Source of the DNA: Streptomyces sp. DT2A-34 | GTDB lineage: Bacteria; Actinomycetota; Actinomycetes; Streptomycetales; Streptomycetaceae | Assembly (NCBI RefSeq): GCF_030499515.1 | Contig: NZ_JASTWJ010000001.1 | Coordinates: 3,700,001-3,764,000 of the forward strand | DNA: 64,000 nt | Direction: 5' to 3' | Shown: in pieces, positions 15,728-26,727 of the stretch | How the letters are laid out: every line of letters starts with the position of its first letter | How positions within the stretch are numbered: the first letter of the stretch is position 1 | The notes under the pieces: generated by a model | Database searches by the model: none | Told to the model about the DNA's origin: nothing | What the model saw: the letters and a program-made list of their open reading frames with translations, nothing else | Program-made: the position numbers and the translations under genes

Positions 15728-16714
15728 TCAGGACAGCCACGCCTTCCACGTGGACTCGTGGCTGTCCACCCACTTCTTCGCCGCCTCCTCAGGCGACAGC
15801 TTCTGCTCGGCGATCATCAGGGAGACCTCGTTCTGGTCCTCGGTCGTCCACTTGAACTTCCTCAGCAGGGCCGCCGCCTCGCCGCCGGTCTTGGCGAAGT
15901 CCGCGTTGAGGTACTTCTGCAGCGGGGTGTGCGGATAGGCGCAGGCGACCTTCTTCGGGTCGGCGTCGCAGCCCTCCTTGTACGCCGGCAGCCTCACCTC
16001 GGTCATCGGGACCTTCTTGAACAGCCACTGCGGGGAGTACCAGTACGTCAGGAAGGGCTTCTTCGCCTTGGCGAACTGTTGGATCTGCGTGATCTGCGCG
16101 GCCTCGGAACCGGCGAACACCACCTGGTAGTTCAGGTCCAGGTTGTCGACCAGCGCCTTGTCGTTGGTGACGTAGGAGGGCGAGCCGTCCATCAGCTGGC
16201 CCTTGCCGCCGCTCTCCGCGGTGCGCATCCGGTCGGCGTACTTGTTGAGGTTCTTCCAGTCGGTGACGTCCGGGTGCTGCTTGGCGAAGTACGTCGGGAC
16301 GTACCAGCCGATGTGCCCGGTGACCCCGAGGTCGCCGCCGGGCACGATCGTCTTCTTGTCCTTGACGTACCGCTGCTCCTCCTCGGGGTGGCCCCAGTCC
16401 TCCAGGAGCGCGTCGACGCGGCCCTGGCTGAGCGCGTCCCAGGCGGGCACCTCGTCGATCTGGACGGTGTCGACGCGGTAGCCGAGCTCGTGTTCCAGCA
16501 GGTACTGGGCGACGGCCACGTTGGCCTGTGCGCCGACCCAGGACTGGACGGACAGGGTCACGGTCTTGGCGCCCTGCGCGTTGGCGAAGGGCGAGGCCTG
16601 CTTGGTCATGTCGGCGGCGCCGCAGCCGGTCAGCAGGGCCAGCGAGGACACGCCGGCCACTACGGCAGTCGTACGCATACGTCGGATACGCATACGTCGG
16701 GTACGAAGTCGCAT
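15728..16714 (-). CDS. proX: Glycine-betaine/choline ABC transporter substrate-binding lipoprotein
   Basis: 328-residue OpuAC/ProX-type solute-binding protein. The N-terminus is very Arg-rich, followed by a hydrophobic stretch and lipobox LTGC (Cys near 31), so it should be anchored outside the membrane. Aromatic residues expected for a quaternary-amine cage are present (SWVGAQ, WEDWGHP-like LLEDWGHPEE, HIGWYVPTYF, TYWYSPQWLF). Three in-frame ATGs occur at 16714, 16693 and 16678, the last two created by a 15-base tandem duplication. AAGGGAG before 16714 favours that start. It starts one base after the permease stop and is the last gene of the operon. Confidence 0.88.
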   Translation of the reverse strand: MRLRTRRMRIRRMRTTAVVAGVSSLALLTGCGAADMTKQASPFANAQGAKTVTLSVQSWVGAQANVAVAQYLLEHELGYRVDTVQIDEVPAWDALSQGRVDALLEDWGHPEEEQRYVKDKKTIVPGGDLGVTGHIGWYVPTYFAKQHPDVTDWKNLNKYADRMRTAESGGKGQLMDGSPSYVTNDKALVDNLDLNYQVVFAGSEAAQITQIQQFAKAKKPFLTYWYSPQWLFKKVPMTEVRLPAYKEGCDADPKKVACAYPHTPLQKYLNADFAKTGGEAAALLRKFKWTTEDQNEVSLMIAEQKLSPEEAAKKWVDSHESTWKAWLS

Positions 16715-16715
16715 G

Positions 16716-18664
16716 TCACGCTCCCTTCTTCGCGCGGCGCTCGGTCGGCTGGGTCACCCGGTCCAGCATCAGGCCCAGGCAGACGATCGCCGCGCCGGCC
16801 ACCAGACCGGTCGCGAGGTCGCCCTGTGCGAGGCCGGCGACGACCTCGTAGCCGAGCGCGCCACCGCCGACCAGGCCGCCGATGATGACGACGGCGAGGA
16901 CCAGGACCACGCCCTGGTTGACGGCGAGCAGCAACGCCGGGCGGGCGAGCGGGAGTTGGACCTGCCGTAGCTGCTGGGCGGGCGTCGCGCCGAGCGAGCG
17001 GGCCGACTCCAGGGCGGCCGGGTCGACCTGGCGCAGGCCCTGGGTGGTGATGCGGACGACGGCGGGCAGGGCGTAGACCACCGCTGCCGCGACGGCCGGG
17101 GCACGGCCGACGCCGAACAGCGCCACGACCGGGATCAGGTACACGAACTGCGGCATCGTCTGGAAGACGTCCAGGACGGGCCGGAGCATCCGCTCGACGC
17201 GGCCGCTGCGGGCCGCCGCGATGCCGGTCGCGAAGCCCAGGACCAGGGTGACGGCGACGGCCGCCAGCACCTGGGAGAGGGTGTCGAGCGACGGCGTCCA
17301 CACCCCCAGCACGCCGATCGCGGCCATGGCGAGCACGGCGGTCAGCGCGGTGCGCCAGGTGCCGATCAGCCAGGCGAGGGCGGCGACGATCAGCAGGACC
17401 GACCACCAGGGCAGCCACTGCAGGGTGTCGCGTACGGGGTCGAGGACCCACGTGGTGAAGTGGGCCGCCCAGTCGGCGGTGCCGCCGATGACGGGGACGC
17501 CGGAGTAGAGGTGGTCGGTCATCCAGTCGACGGCGCGGTTGACCGGCTCGGCGATGTTCAGGGCCCAGGACTCGGGCCAGTCGAGGCGGCCGACGAGACG
17601 TCCGGCCACCGCTACGGCCACGGCGGCGACGAGGGCGTACAGCCAGCGCGCCCGGCCGTTCGGCTGCGGCTCGTCACCGAGCGCCGCCCCGGCCGCGCCG
17701 GTCACCCGGTCCAGTACGACGGCGAGCAGCACGATCGGAATGCCGGCCGCGAGCGCCGCGCCGACGTCCACGGACCCCAGCGCCTGGTAGACGCGGTCAC
17801 CGAGGCCGCCCGCGCCGATGACCGAGGCGATGACCGCCATGGACAGCGCCATCATGATCGTCTGGTTGAGGCCCAGGAGGAGTTCCTTGCGGGCCAGCGG
17901 GATGCGTGCGGTCAGCAGGCGCTGCCGCGCGGTGGTGCCGAGCGACTCGACCGCCTCCAGCACCTCCTTGTCGGCGCCGCGCAGGCCGAGGGCGGTGAGG
18001 CGGGCCATCGGCGGGGCGGCGTAGACGACGGTGGCCAGGACGGCCGCGGGGACGCCCATGCCGAAGACCAGGACGACGGGGAGCAGGTAGGCGTACGCCG
18101 GGAGCACCTGCATGGTGTCCAGGACGGGGCGCAGGATCCGGTCCATGCGGTCGGACAGGCCGGCGGCGAGTCCGAGCAGCGCGCCCACGGCGACCGAGGC
18201 GAGGACCGCCACGACCATGAGCGCGAGGGTTTGCATGGTCGGGATCCACATGCCGAGGAACCCGCAGGCCAGGAACGCGATCCCGGTGCCGGCGGCCAGC
18301 CTCCAGCCCGCGACGCGCCAGGCGATGAGGGACGCGGCGGCGGTGACACCGGCCCAGCCGGCCGCGAGCAGCACCAGGTACACGGCGCGTACGGCGATCA
18401 CGACCGCGTTGCTGATGTGCCCGAAGAAGTAGAGGAACAGCGGGTGGCTGTCCCGGTTGTCGATGATCCAGACGCTGGCCTTGGTGAGCGGCTCGGTGAA
18501 GTCGACGGTCAGCGCGGCGGGCCAGCTGCCGCTCGCCCAGCGGGCGTTGGCCAGCGGCACGAGGATCGCGGCGGCGAGGGCGAGCAGCAGGAGCTTGCGC
18601 AGGACAGGGTGTTTGAGGACGCCCGGCACGGCGACGCGAGGGGCGACAGTGGTGACGGTGGCCA

Positions 18665-18665
<1 letters not shown>
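16716..18665 (-). CDS. proW: Betaine ABC transporter permease, two ProW domains fused
   Basis: About 649 residues, twice the usual ProW/OpuAB length. Each half has a set of hydrophobic segments and an ABC permease core: the first with PVLDTMQVLPAYAYLLPVV and LGADKEVLEAVESLG-type coupling loop, the second with PVLDVFQTMPQFVYLIPVV and VDPAALESARSLGATP. Other families make a homodimer; here the two channel halves are one polypeptide and can diverge. The start is ATG 18665, overlapping the proV stop by 4 bases. An upstream in-frame extension to 18788 lies in proV coding and is rejected. Confidence 0.88.
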
Positions 18666-19776
<1,111 letters not shown>

Positions 19777-19780
<4 letters not shown>

Positions 19781-21306
19781 GCCTCACCTCCAAGCAGTTC
19801 GACGGCCTTCTCCCCGACCATGAGCACCCCGATCATCGGGTTCACGGCGGTCATCGTCGGGAAGACCGACGCGTCGGCGATCCGGATACCGTCCAGGCCC
19901 CGGATCCTCAACTGCGGGTCCACTACGGCCAGTTCGTCATCGGCGGCGCCCATACGGCAGGTGCCCGCCGGGTGGTACACGGTGTGCGCGACCTTGCGGG
20001 CGTACTCGCTCAGCTCCTCGTCGCCCGTGACGTCCGGGCCGGGGCACACCTCGCGCTTGAGCCAGCTCGCCAGCGGTTCGGTCGCGGCGACCTCGCGGGC
20101 GATGCGGATGCCGTCGACGAGGGTGCGGCCGTCGTAGTCGTCCTCGTCGGTGAAGTAGCGGAAGTCGAGCGCGGGCTTCACGGACGGGTCGGCGCTGGTC
20201 AGGTACAGCCGGCCGCGGCTCTTCGGCTTGGGGATGTTGGGGGTCATGGACACCCCGAACTCCGGCCGCTCGTAGCCCAGTCGCTCCGGGTTGTCCGTGA
20301 ACGGGATCTGGTAGAAGTGGAACATCAGGTCGGGGCCCTGGTGTTCGGGGTCGCGCCGCACGAACAGCCCGGCATCCGAGTCCATCGCGGAGTTCTCGGG
20401 GATCGGGCCGTGGGTCTCCCAGACGATCACCGACTCGGGGTGGTCGAGCAGGTTCTCGCCGACGCCCGGCAGGTCGTGGACCACGGGTATGCCCAGCTCG
20501 GTGAGGTCCTCCTTGGGACCGATGCCGGAGTGCAGCAGCAGGCGGGGCGTGTCGACGGCGCCCGCGCACAGGACGACCTCGCGCCGGGCGCGGATGAGGA
20601 GTTCCTCGCCGTCCTTGGTGCGCACGTGCACGCCCTCGGCGCGGGTGCCGTCCAGCTCCAGCTTGTACGCCCAGGTCTCCAGCAGGATGGTGAGGTTCTC
20701 CCGCTCGTCCATCACCGGGTGCAGATACGCCACCGACGCCGAGGAGCGCTTGTTGTTCTCGGGGTGGTAGGCGAGGTCGAAGAAGCCGACGCCCTCGGTG
20801 AAGGGCTGCTTGTTGAAGCCCTCGACGCGCGGGACGTCGAGCGCGCCCTGCGCCGCGTCGACGAAGTCGCGGGCGATGGCGTTCCGGTCCTGCTCGTCGA
20901 CCGGGACGATGTTGTTCTTCAGCCGGGCGAAGTACGCCTCCATCGGCACCGCGCCCCAGCCCTTGGCGCCGGCCGCCTCCCACTCGTCCCAGTCGGACGG
21001 CAGCGGCTTGAAGGCGATGAGCGTGTTGTGCGAGGAGCAGCCGCCGAGCACGCGGGCGCGGCTGTGCCGGATGTGCGAGTTGCCGCGGGGCTGCTCGGTG
21101 GTCGGGTAGTCGTAGTCCAGCTCGCCGCCGAGCAGGCCCATCCAGCGGCGCAGGGTGAGGACGTCGTCGCGGCCGACGTCACTGGGGCCGCCCTCGATGA
21201 CGGCGACGGTGACGTCGGGGTTCTCGGTGAGGCGGGAGGCGATGACCGATCCGGCCGTACCGCCGCCGATCACGACGTAGTCGTAGACAGGGGTGTTCTG
21301 GGACAT
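19777..21306 (-). CDS. betA: GMC-family FAD oxidoreductase, probable choline dehydrogenase
   Basis: 509-residue GMC oxidoreductase. N-terminal FAD motif [15 protein letters not shown] (about 12-26), GMC signature 1 GGCSSHNTL near 92, signature 2 [15 protein letters not shown] near 260, and the C-terminal active-site HPAGTCRMG plus [14 protein letters not shown]. Choline dehydrogenase oxidises choline to betaine aldehyde. The neighbouring aldehyde dehydrogenase and quaternary-amine transporter support that substrate; other alcohol oxidases of the family cannot be excluded from sequence alone. Confidence 0.85.
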
Positions 21307-21385
21307 GTGGGGGTAGCTCCAGGGACTTGCGAAGTCTTGCGGGGTCAGGGGGACCGGGTCTTACGGGGCCGGGGGACCGGAAGGG

Positions 21386-22912
21386 TCAGCCCGCGAACCA
21401 CCGCACCGGCTTCGGCGCGAGGTTCTGGTACACGTGCTTGCTCTCGCGGTACTCGGCGAGTCCGGCGGGGCCGAGCTCGCGGCCCACCCCGCTCTTGCCG
21501 AAGCCGCCCCACTCCGCCTGGGGGAGGTAGGGGTGGAAGTCGTTGATCCAGACGGTGCCGTGCCGCAGCCGGCCCGCGACCCGGCGGGCGCGCCCCGCGT
21601 CGGCGGTCCAGACGGCGCCCGCGAGGCCGTACTCGGTGTCGTTGGCGAGGGCGATCGCCTCGTCCTCGGTGCGGAAGGTCTCGACGGTGAGGACCGGGCC
21701 GAAGACCTCCTCGCGTACGACGCGCATCTCGCGGTGGCAGTGGTCGAGGACGGTCGGCTCGTAGAAGTAGCCGTTCTCCGGCCGCTCGGGCGACGGCTCG
21801 GGGCGCTTGCCGCCGGAACGCAGCACCGCGCCCTCCTTGAGCGCCGAGTCGACGTACGCCTCGACCTTCGCGCGCTGCTGCTCGGAGACGAGCGGTCCGC
21901 ACTCGACTCCGTCGGCGGTGCCGCGGCCGAGGCGGATCTTGCCTGCCCGGCGGGCGAGTTCGGCGACGAAGCGGTCCCGGACGGAGTCCTCGATGATGAG
22001 GCGGCCGCCCGCCGAGCAGACCTGGCCGCTGTGGATGAAGGCGGCGTTGAGGGCCTGGTCGACGGCGGTGTCGAAGGCCTCGTCGGTGGCGCAGGCGTCG
22101 GCGAAGACGACGTTGGGGTTCTTGCCGCCGAGTTCGAGGGCGACCTTCTTGACGGTGGGCGCGGCGGCCTGGGCCACCTTGGTGCCGCTGATCAGGCCGC
22201 CGGTGAAGGAGACGAGGTCGACGTCGGGGTGCTCGGCGAGCCGGGCGCCGACGGAGTGGCCGGGCCCGGTGACGATGTTGGCGACACCGGTCGGCAGGCC
22301 CGCCTCGACGAGCAGCTCGATCAGCGCGATCGTCGTCAGCGGCGTGATCTCGCTCGGCTTGACGACGAAGGTGTTGCCGGCCGCGAGAGCGGGCGCGATC
22401 TTCCAACTGGCCTGGAGCAGGGGGTAGTTCCAGGGCGTGATCAGCGCGCACACGCCGACCGGCTCATGGACGACGACGCTGTGGATGTCGGGCGAGCCCG
22501 CGTCGACGACCCGGCCCGGGGCCTCGGCGGCGACGAGGTCGGCGAAGTAGCGGAAGGCGTCGGCGACGCAGTCGATGTCGACGCGGCCCTCTTCGAGGGT
22601 CTTCCCGGCGTCGCGGCTCTCCAGCAGGCCGAGCCCCTCGCGGTCGCGCACCAGCAGGTCGGCGACGCGGCGCAGCAGGGCGGCACGCTCGGCGACGGGA
22701 GTGCGGGGCCACTCCCCCTGGCCGCCGTCGAAGGCACGGTGGGCGGCCGCCACGGCCAGGTCGGTGTCCTTCTCGTCACCCTCCGCGACCACGGCGAAGG
22801 GCAGGGCGTCCGCGGGGTCGAGGATCTCGCGCGTCGCGCCGGTGACGGCTTCACGCCACTCGCCGCCCGCGTGAATCGTCTGTCGCGCCTGTCGTGCCTG
22901 CTGTCCGGTCAT
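21386..22912 (-). CDS. betB: Aldehyde dehydrogenase, probable betaine-aldehyde dehydrogenase
   Basis: 508-residue NAD(P)-dependent ALDH. TPWNYPLLQASWKIAPALAAGN cofactor region, FTGG at the nucleotide turn, general-base Glu in LELGGKNPN, and the nucleophile Cys in HSGQVCSAGGRL. Upstream of betA, it would turn betaine aldehyde into glycine betaine. First gene of the betB-betA-proV-proW-proX series: 79 bases separate it from betA, the rest are coupled. An imperfect 20-base palindrome lies 37-56 bases before its ATG. Confidence 0.87.
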   Translation of the reverse strand: MTGQQARQARQTIHAGGEWREAVTGATREILDPADALPFAVVAEGDEKDTDLAVAAAHRAFDGGQGEWPRTPVAERAALLRRVADLLVRDREGLGLLESRDAGKTLEEGRVDIDCVADAFRYFADLVAAEAPGRVVDAGSPDIHSVVVHEPVGVCALITPWNYPLLQASWKIAPALAAGNTFVVKPSEITPLTTIALIELLVEAGLPTGVANIVTGPGHSVGARLAEHPDVDLVSFTGGLISGTKVAQAAAPTVKKVALELGGKNPNVVFADACATDEAFDTAVDQALNAAFIHSGQVCSAGGRLIIEDSVRDRFVAELARRAGKIRLGRGTADGVECGPLVSEQQRAKVEAYVDSALKEGAVLRSGGKRPEPSPERPENGYFYEPTVLDHCHREMRVVREEVFGPVLTVETFRTEDEAIALANDTEYGLAGAVWTADAGRARRVAGRLRHGTVWINDFHPYLPQAEWGGFGKSGVGRELGPAGLAEYRESKHVYQNLAPKPVRWFAG

Positions 22913-22948
22913 GATCGGGGTTGCCTTCCGTTCCTGTTCGATGCCCCT

Positions 22949-22968
22949 GAGTCACACAGGTGTCACTC
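22949..22968. promoter_or_regulatory. Imperfect palindrome before betB
   Basis: GAGTCACAC-AG-GTGTCACTC: 9-base arms with one mismatch, 37-56 bases upstream of the betB ATG. The half-site TGTCACT recurs near 23036-23042. It is a candidate operator for the betaine operon. Confidence 0.4.
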
Positions 22969-23133
22969 ACGAGGACCGTCAGCGCCTGCCCTGGCGTTCG
23001 GATTACATGCGCGATCGGCGGCCGAAAGTGTGCTGTGTCACTGAACATGCGGGCAAACGGGAATGAAAGGGGCGGCCCGCGCACTCGGCCGGCGCCTCAT
23101 GGAAGCGGCCGAAGGCATGGCACCCGACGCGAC

Positions 23134-23151
23134 CTTTGACTAAAGTCAAAG
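23134..23151. promoter_or_regulatory. Perfect operator-like palindrome CTTTGACT-AA-AGTCAAAG
   Basis: Eight-base perfect arms around AA, 5-22 bases before the first possible start codon of the MarR-GNAT gene. Size, symmetry and position match MarR-family operators, so autoregulation is likely. It also lies in the 5' region of the divergent betB operon, so control of that operon is possible. The sequence is direct; binding is inference. Confidence 0.65.
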
Positions 23152-23180
23152 AAGTGTGGAGCCAGGAAGTGTGGAGCCAG
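23151..23180. repeat. 15-base tandem duplication at the MarR-GNAT start
   Basis: GAAGTGTGGAGCCAG occurs twice in a row (23151-23165, 23166-23180). Each copy contains a GTG in the same frame, so the duplication creates an extra possible start codon. Confidence 0.85.
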
Positions 23181-24103
23181 TGAGGAATCCAGTGAGCGAC
23201 ACGGAGCCGGTCCCGTCGCAGGATGTGACCGCCCTGCGCCGCTTCAACCGCTACTTCACGCGCCGCATCGGCGTCCTGGACGACCACTACCTCGGCCAGG
23301 ACCGCCCGCTCGGCGAGGCCCGGCTGCTGTTCGAGATCTCCGAGTCCCGGGCCGGCGCTTCCCTGCGTGAGCTCAGGAGCCGGCTCGGCCTGGACGCCGG
23401 GTACCTGAGCCGGATGGCCAAGGCACTGGAGTCGCAGGGCATGGTCCGGCTGAGTGCGCACCCCCAGGACAACCGGCTGCGGATGATCGAGCTGACCCCG
23501 GCCGGACGGGTGGAGGTGAAGGAGCAGAACCGGCGCGCGTACGCGGCTGCCGCCGGGCTCCTCGAAGGCCTCAGCGCACCGCAACGCGCCGAACTGACCG
23601 AGGCGATGGCCACCGCACAGCGCCTGCTGCGCCTCGCCGGCATCACCGTCGACCTCGTCGACGGCGCCGCACCGGACGCCCGGGCCTGCCTGGACACCTA
23701 CGCCGACGACATCGACGAGCGGTTCCCCGAAGGGTTCGACAAGGACTCCCTCGTCCGGCCGCAGGAGGTGTCCGGCGACGCCGGCGCGTTCTTCGTGGCC
23801 TACGAGGAGGGCCGCCCCGTGGGCTGCGGGGCACTACGCCGCCTGGAGCCCGGCGTCGGCGAGATCCGCCACCTCTGGGTGCACCCCGGCGCCCGCCGCC
23901 TCGGCCTCGCCCGCCGACTCCTGGAATCCCTCGAACAGGAGGCCGCCGCCCGGCACTTGACCGTCGTACGCCTCGACACGCATGCCGCGCTCACCGAGGC
24001 GCAGGCGATGTACCGGGCGTGCGGATACACGGACATCCCGGCCTACGACGACAACGTCTACGCCAGCCACTGGTTCGAGAAGCGGCTGTCGCCGAGCGCC
24101 TGA
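23156..24103 (+). CDS. MarR regulator fused to GNAT acetyltransferase
   Basis: Up to 315 residues. A MarR winged-helix domain (about 20-150: RRFNRYFTRRIGVLDDHYLG, LRELRSRLGLDAGYLSRMAKALESQGMV, DNRLRMIELT wing) is joined to a GNAT domain (about 165-310: GAFFVAYEEGRPVGCGALRRL, IRHLWVHPGARRLGLARRLLESLE with the acetyl-CoA loop, AQAMYRACGYTDIPAY). Such fusions may couple transcription to acetyl-CoA or to modification of a ligand. Four in-frame GTGs (23156, 23171, 23180, 23192) are possible starts. TGAGGA (23181-23186) before 23192 is the best ribosome site, giving 303 residues. Confidence 0.85.
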   Translation: MEPGSVEPVRNPVSDTEPVPSQDVTALRRFNRYFTRRIGVLDDHYLGQDRPLGEARLLFEISESRAGASLRELRSRLGLDAGYLSRMAKALESQGMVRLSAHPQDNRLRMIELTPAGRVEVKEQNRRAYAAAAGLLEGLSAPQRAELTEAMATAQRLLRLAGITVDLVDGAAPDARACLDTYADDIDERFPEGFDKDSLVRPQEVSGDAGAFFVAYEEGRPVGCGALRRLEPGVGEIRHLWVHPGARRLGLARRLLESLEQEAAARHLTVVRLDTHAALTEAQAMYRACGYTDIPAYDDNVYASHWFEKRLSPSA

Positions 24104-24196
24104 CCGCACTCGGCCGGTCCGCCCCCGCCCCCCTGCGAGGCGATCAGGAGTGGTGAACTCAGTGTCCGATCAGGCGACTTGAGCCACAATATTGTC

Positions 24197-24562
24197 GTGT
24201 CCACCATCTCGGAATCAGAGTTCGACGACGGTACGCCCGTGAGGTTCCTGCTCGCCCCCGCACCCGCGCGGGGCGACGACGACCTCCCCGAAGGCATGGG
24301 CAGAGCCGTCCCCGTCGCCACCGGCGGCCGAGCCGTCGCCAACTTCGCGACCGGTGCCCTGCGCGGCGCTCTGAAGCCACTCGGGCCCCTTCTGCAAGAG
24401 GTGCACGACGCCGTGAAGGACGTACCGGAGCCGCCCAGCGAGCTCAGTGTGACCTTCGGTGTGCAGGTCGGGCAGGACCTCAAGCTCGGGATCGTCGGCG
24501 GCAACGGGCAGGCGCACCTCACCGTCACCGCCAGTTGGAAGCCGGCGGCCGGTCCGGAGTAA
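24197..24562 (+). CDS. Trypsin-co-occurring domain protein (trypco1/CU044_2847-like)
   Basis: 121 residues, no signal peptide. Seen: an N-terminal strand VRFLLAPAP, a helix with GALRGALKPLGPLLQEVHDAVKDV, and the C-terminal strand series ELSVTFGVQVGQDLKLGIVGGNGQAHLTVTASWKP. This matches the small family found next to trypsin-like effector genes in actinomycete conflict systems; it is thought to regulate or tether the protease. It ends 2 bases before the protease start. CACAAT six bases before GTG 24197 and the lack of a ribosome site suggest a leaderless transcript; TTG 24179 is the alternative start. Confidence 0.75.
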   Translation: MSTISESEFDDGTPVRFLLAPAPARGDDDLPEGMGRAVPVATGGRAVANFATGALRGALKPLGPLLQEVHDAVKDVPEPPSELSVTFGVQVGQDLKLGIVGGNGQAHLTVTASWKPAAGPE

Positions 24563-24564
24563 CC

Positions 24565-26727
24565 GTGGGGTGGTTCAAGGAGATCAGTGCGGCACCCGGC
24601 GAGAAGTGGCGGCCGAGTGCCGTGTCCGTGCGCCGGACAGCCGACGGCAAGACGGCGGGCGCGGCGGTCGTGCTCGGCGCCGACACGGTGCTGACCTGCG
24701 CGCATGTCGTCAACGACGCCCTGGGCAGAGCGCAGTTCGACCCCCGGCCGCCCGGCCTGGAGGAACTGTTCGTCGAAATGAACGTCGAAGTGAAGGGGGC
24801 GCGGAAGACCGAGCGGTACCCCGCGAGGGTGGCGCACTGGATCCCCCCGCGCACCCGCGCCGGGCAGGCCGTGGGGGACGGCGACCTGGAGTGGCTCGGC
24901 GATCTCGCGGTCCTGCGGATCGACGCTCCGCCACGCGGAGTGCCCGCGCCCGACCGTCGCATGGACATGGTGCCCGGCCAGCGGGTGCGCGCCTGGCACG
25001 GCAGCGGGCACAACGCGACGTTCGCCGATCTGAAGGTCGCCGCCCTCGACGACGGGATCGGCTATCTCGACGGCAAGAGCACGGGCATGGCGGTCGGCCA
25101 CGGCTACAGCGGCGGCCCGCTGTGGTGCGTGGACGACGAGACCGTCGTGGGGCTCGTCGTGGCGCACTTCATGCCGGCGTGCGATGTCCCGCCCAGCCCG
25201 CAGGACATGATCCGGCGCAGCTGGGGCATCCCCTGGCAGCGGGTCGAGGCCGAGCTGCGGAACGCGGGGGTGGCACTGGACGACGAGGACGCCGACGCGG
25301 GGCAGTCCTACGACCCCGGCGATCCCCCGTTCGTCAAACTCGTGGAGACGATCCGGTACGCCCTGCCGACGTCGTCGTACTCCTTCGGCGACACCGCCCG
25401 CAAGCTGGCGGTCGAGTGCGGCCGCGAGCCGGGCAGCGCCGTGGCCCCGCCGTCGGTGGAGGAGTTCGCGGGCTTCCTGGTCAGCCATCCGCGGGCGGTG
25501 GCGGCACTCACCCAGATCCTGCGGCCCACGAATCCCGCGGCGGCCGACCGGGTCCTGGCCGCGGGGCAGTTCTTCGAGTCCGCGCTGCTGCTCTCGCCGC
25601 GCGAACACCAGCAACTGCACCAGCTCTTGCGCAAGGTGGACCGGCCGGTGCTCGGGCGGCTCCCCGAGGTGGTGCGCGAGGCCGCGAAGCGGGTCGACGT
25701 CCGGTCCGACGGGGACACGCCGGACGCCCAGCTGCTCAGCCTGGAGAGGCTGGCGGGCGACGGCCACTCCGACGGCGGCGGGCCCCGAGTGCCGGCGCTG
25801 CTGCGGGTCGTCGAGTACGTCGCCGTGCTGTGCCCGGCACCGCAGAAGGGGGTGCTGCGGCTGTGGTCGGACAGCGTGGCGGTGCGGCTCGGCATCCCCG
25901 CCGCGGCGCTGCGGGAGCGGCGTTCGGACGCCGAGGACTGGGCCCGCATGGTGCGCGCGAGGACCGGGCGGGTGCGGGTCCTGGTCCAGGTGACCCAGGC
26001 CGCCCGGGGCCGGCACCGGCTGCGCATCTGGTGCGACGAGGGCTCCGGGCCCCGGCAGGTGTCGGCCGACAGCTCCGCCGCGTACTCCGCGTCCGAGGCG
26101 GCGCGCGAACTGCTGCGCGTCCTGGAGTCCCTCACGCCCGCGGCCGCGGACGGCGGGCGGCCCCTGGTGGAGGTGCTCGTGGACAGCGACAACCTGAACC
26201 TGCCGGTCGACGAATGGGCGGCCCAGGCACCCGGCGAGATCATCCCGGGCATGCTGGGCGCGGAGTTCCCGCTGGTCGTGCACTGTCCGGAACTCCTGCG
26301 CCGGCACGAGCGTTTCCTTCCCGACTGGCGGGAGCGGTGGAGACAGCTCGACTCCGGTCAGACGCTGGTCGTGTCGGATCCGGGCCAGGACCCGCACCAG
26401 GTGTACTACGAACTGATGGGCCGGCTCGACACGGTCCGGGTCTCCGTCGACGTGCCGGCGGGCCCGCGCGACCGGATCGTTCAGATCTGCCTCGCCGTGG
26501 GCATACCGGTGGTGGTGTGGGACCGCGGCCGGGACACGCCCTCGCACGCCGCCAAGCACATGGCGGAGCTCGCCACCCGTGAACTGCCCGACGGGGTGCG
26601 GGTCTACCGGGCCAACGCCCGGGGCACCCGCGCCCCCGAGTTCCCCGGCCGCCCGGTCCTCGCCTGGGCGGACGCCGACCGCACGGTGCCCCGACTGCAC
26701 CTGACCGAGCCACAGGAGAGCGCATGA
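24565..26727 (+). CDS. Trypsin-like protease with VMAP C-terminal domain
   Basis: 720 residues, no signal peptide, so cytoplasmic. Residues 1-230 are a chymotrypsin-fold protease: His47 in LTCAHVVND, Asp113 in LGDLAVLRID, Ser182 in GYSGGP, all three catalytic residues present. A small helical domain follows (about 250-330), then a long alpha/beta region (about 390-700: VPALLRVVEYVAVLCPAP, VLVQVTQAARGRHRLRIWCDE, PLVEVLVDSDNLNLPVDEW, VVVWDRGRD) that fits the vWA-MoxR-associated C-terminal domain. As the effector of a VMAP system it would cut proteins when released by the MoxR/vWA pair. Starts GTG 24565; overlaps moxR by ATGA. Confidence 0.82.
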   Translation: MGWFKEISAAPGEKWRPSAVSVRRTADGKTAGAAVVLGADTVLTCAHVVNDALGRAQFDPRPPGLEELFVEMNVEVKGARKTERYPARVAHWIPPRTRAGQAVGDGDLEWLGDLAVLRIDAPPRGVPAPDRRMDMVPGQRVRAWHGSGHNATFADLKVAALDDGIGYLDGKSTGMAVGHGYSGGPLWCVDDETVVGLVVAHFMPACDVPPSPQDMIRRSWGIPWQRVEAELRNAGVALDDEDADAGQSYDPGDPPFVKLVETIRYALPTSSYSFGDTARKLAVECGREPGSAVAPPSVEEFAGFLVSHPRAVAALTQILRPTNPAAADRVLAAGQFFESALLLSPREHQQLHQLLRKVDRPVLGRLPEVVREAAKRVDVRSDGDTPDAQLLSLERLAGDGHSDGGGPRVPALLRVVEYVAVLCPAPQKGVLRLWSDSVAVRLGIPAAALRERRSDAEDWARMVRARTGRVRVLVQVTQAARGRHRLRIWCDEGSGPRQVSADSSAAYSASEAARELLRVLESLTPAAADGGRPLVEVLVDSDNLNLPVDEWAAQAPGEIIPGMLGAEFPLVVHCPELLRRHERFLPDWRERWRQLDSGQTLVVSDPGQDPHQVYYELMGRLDTVRVSVDVPAGPRDRIVQICLAVGIPVVVWDRGRDTPSHAAKHMAELATRELPDGVRVYRANARGTRAPEFPGRPVLAWADADRTVPRLHLTEPQESA

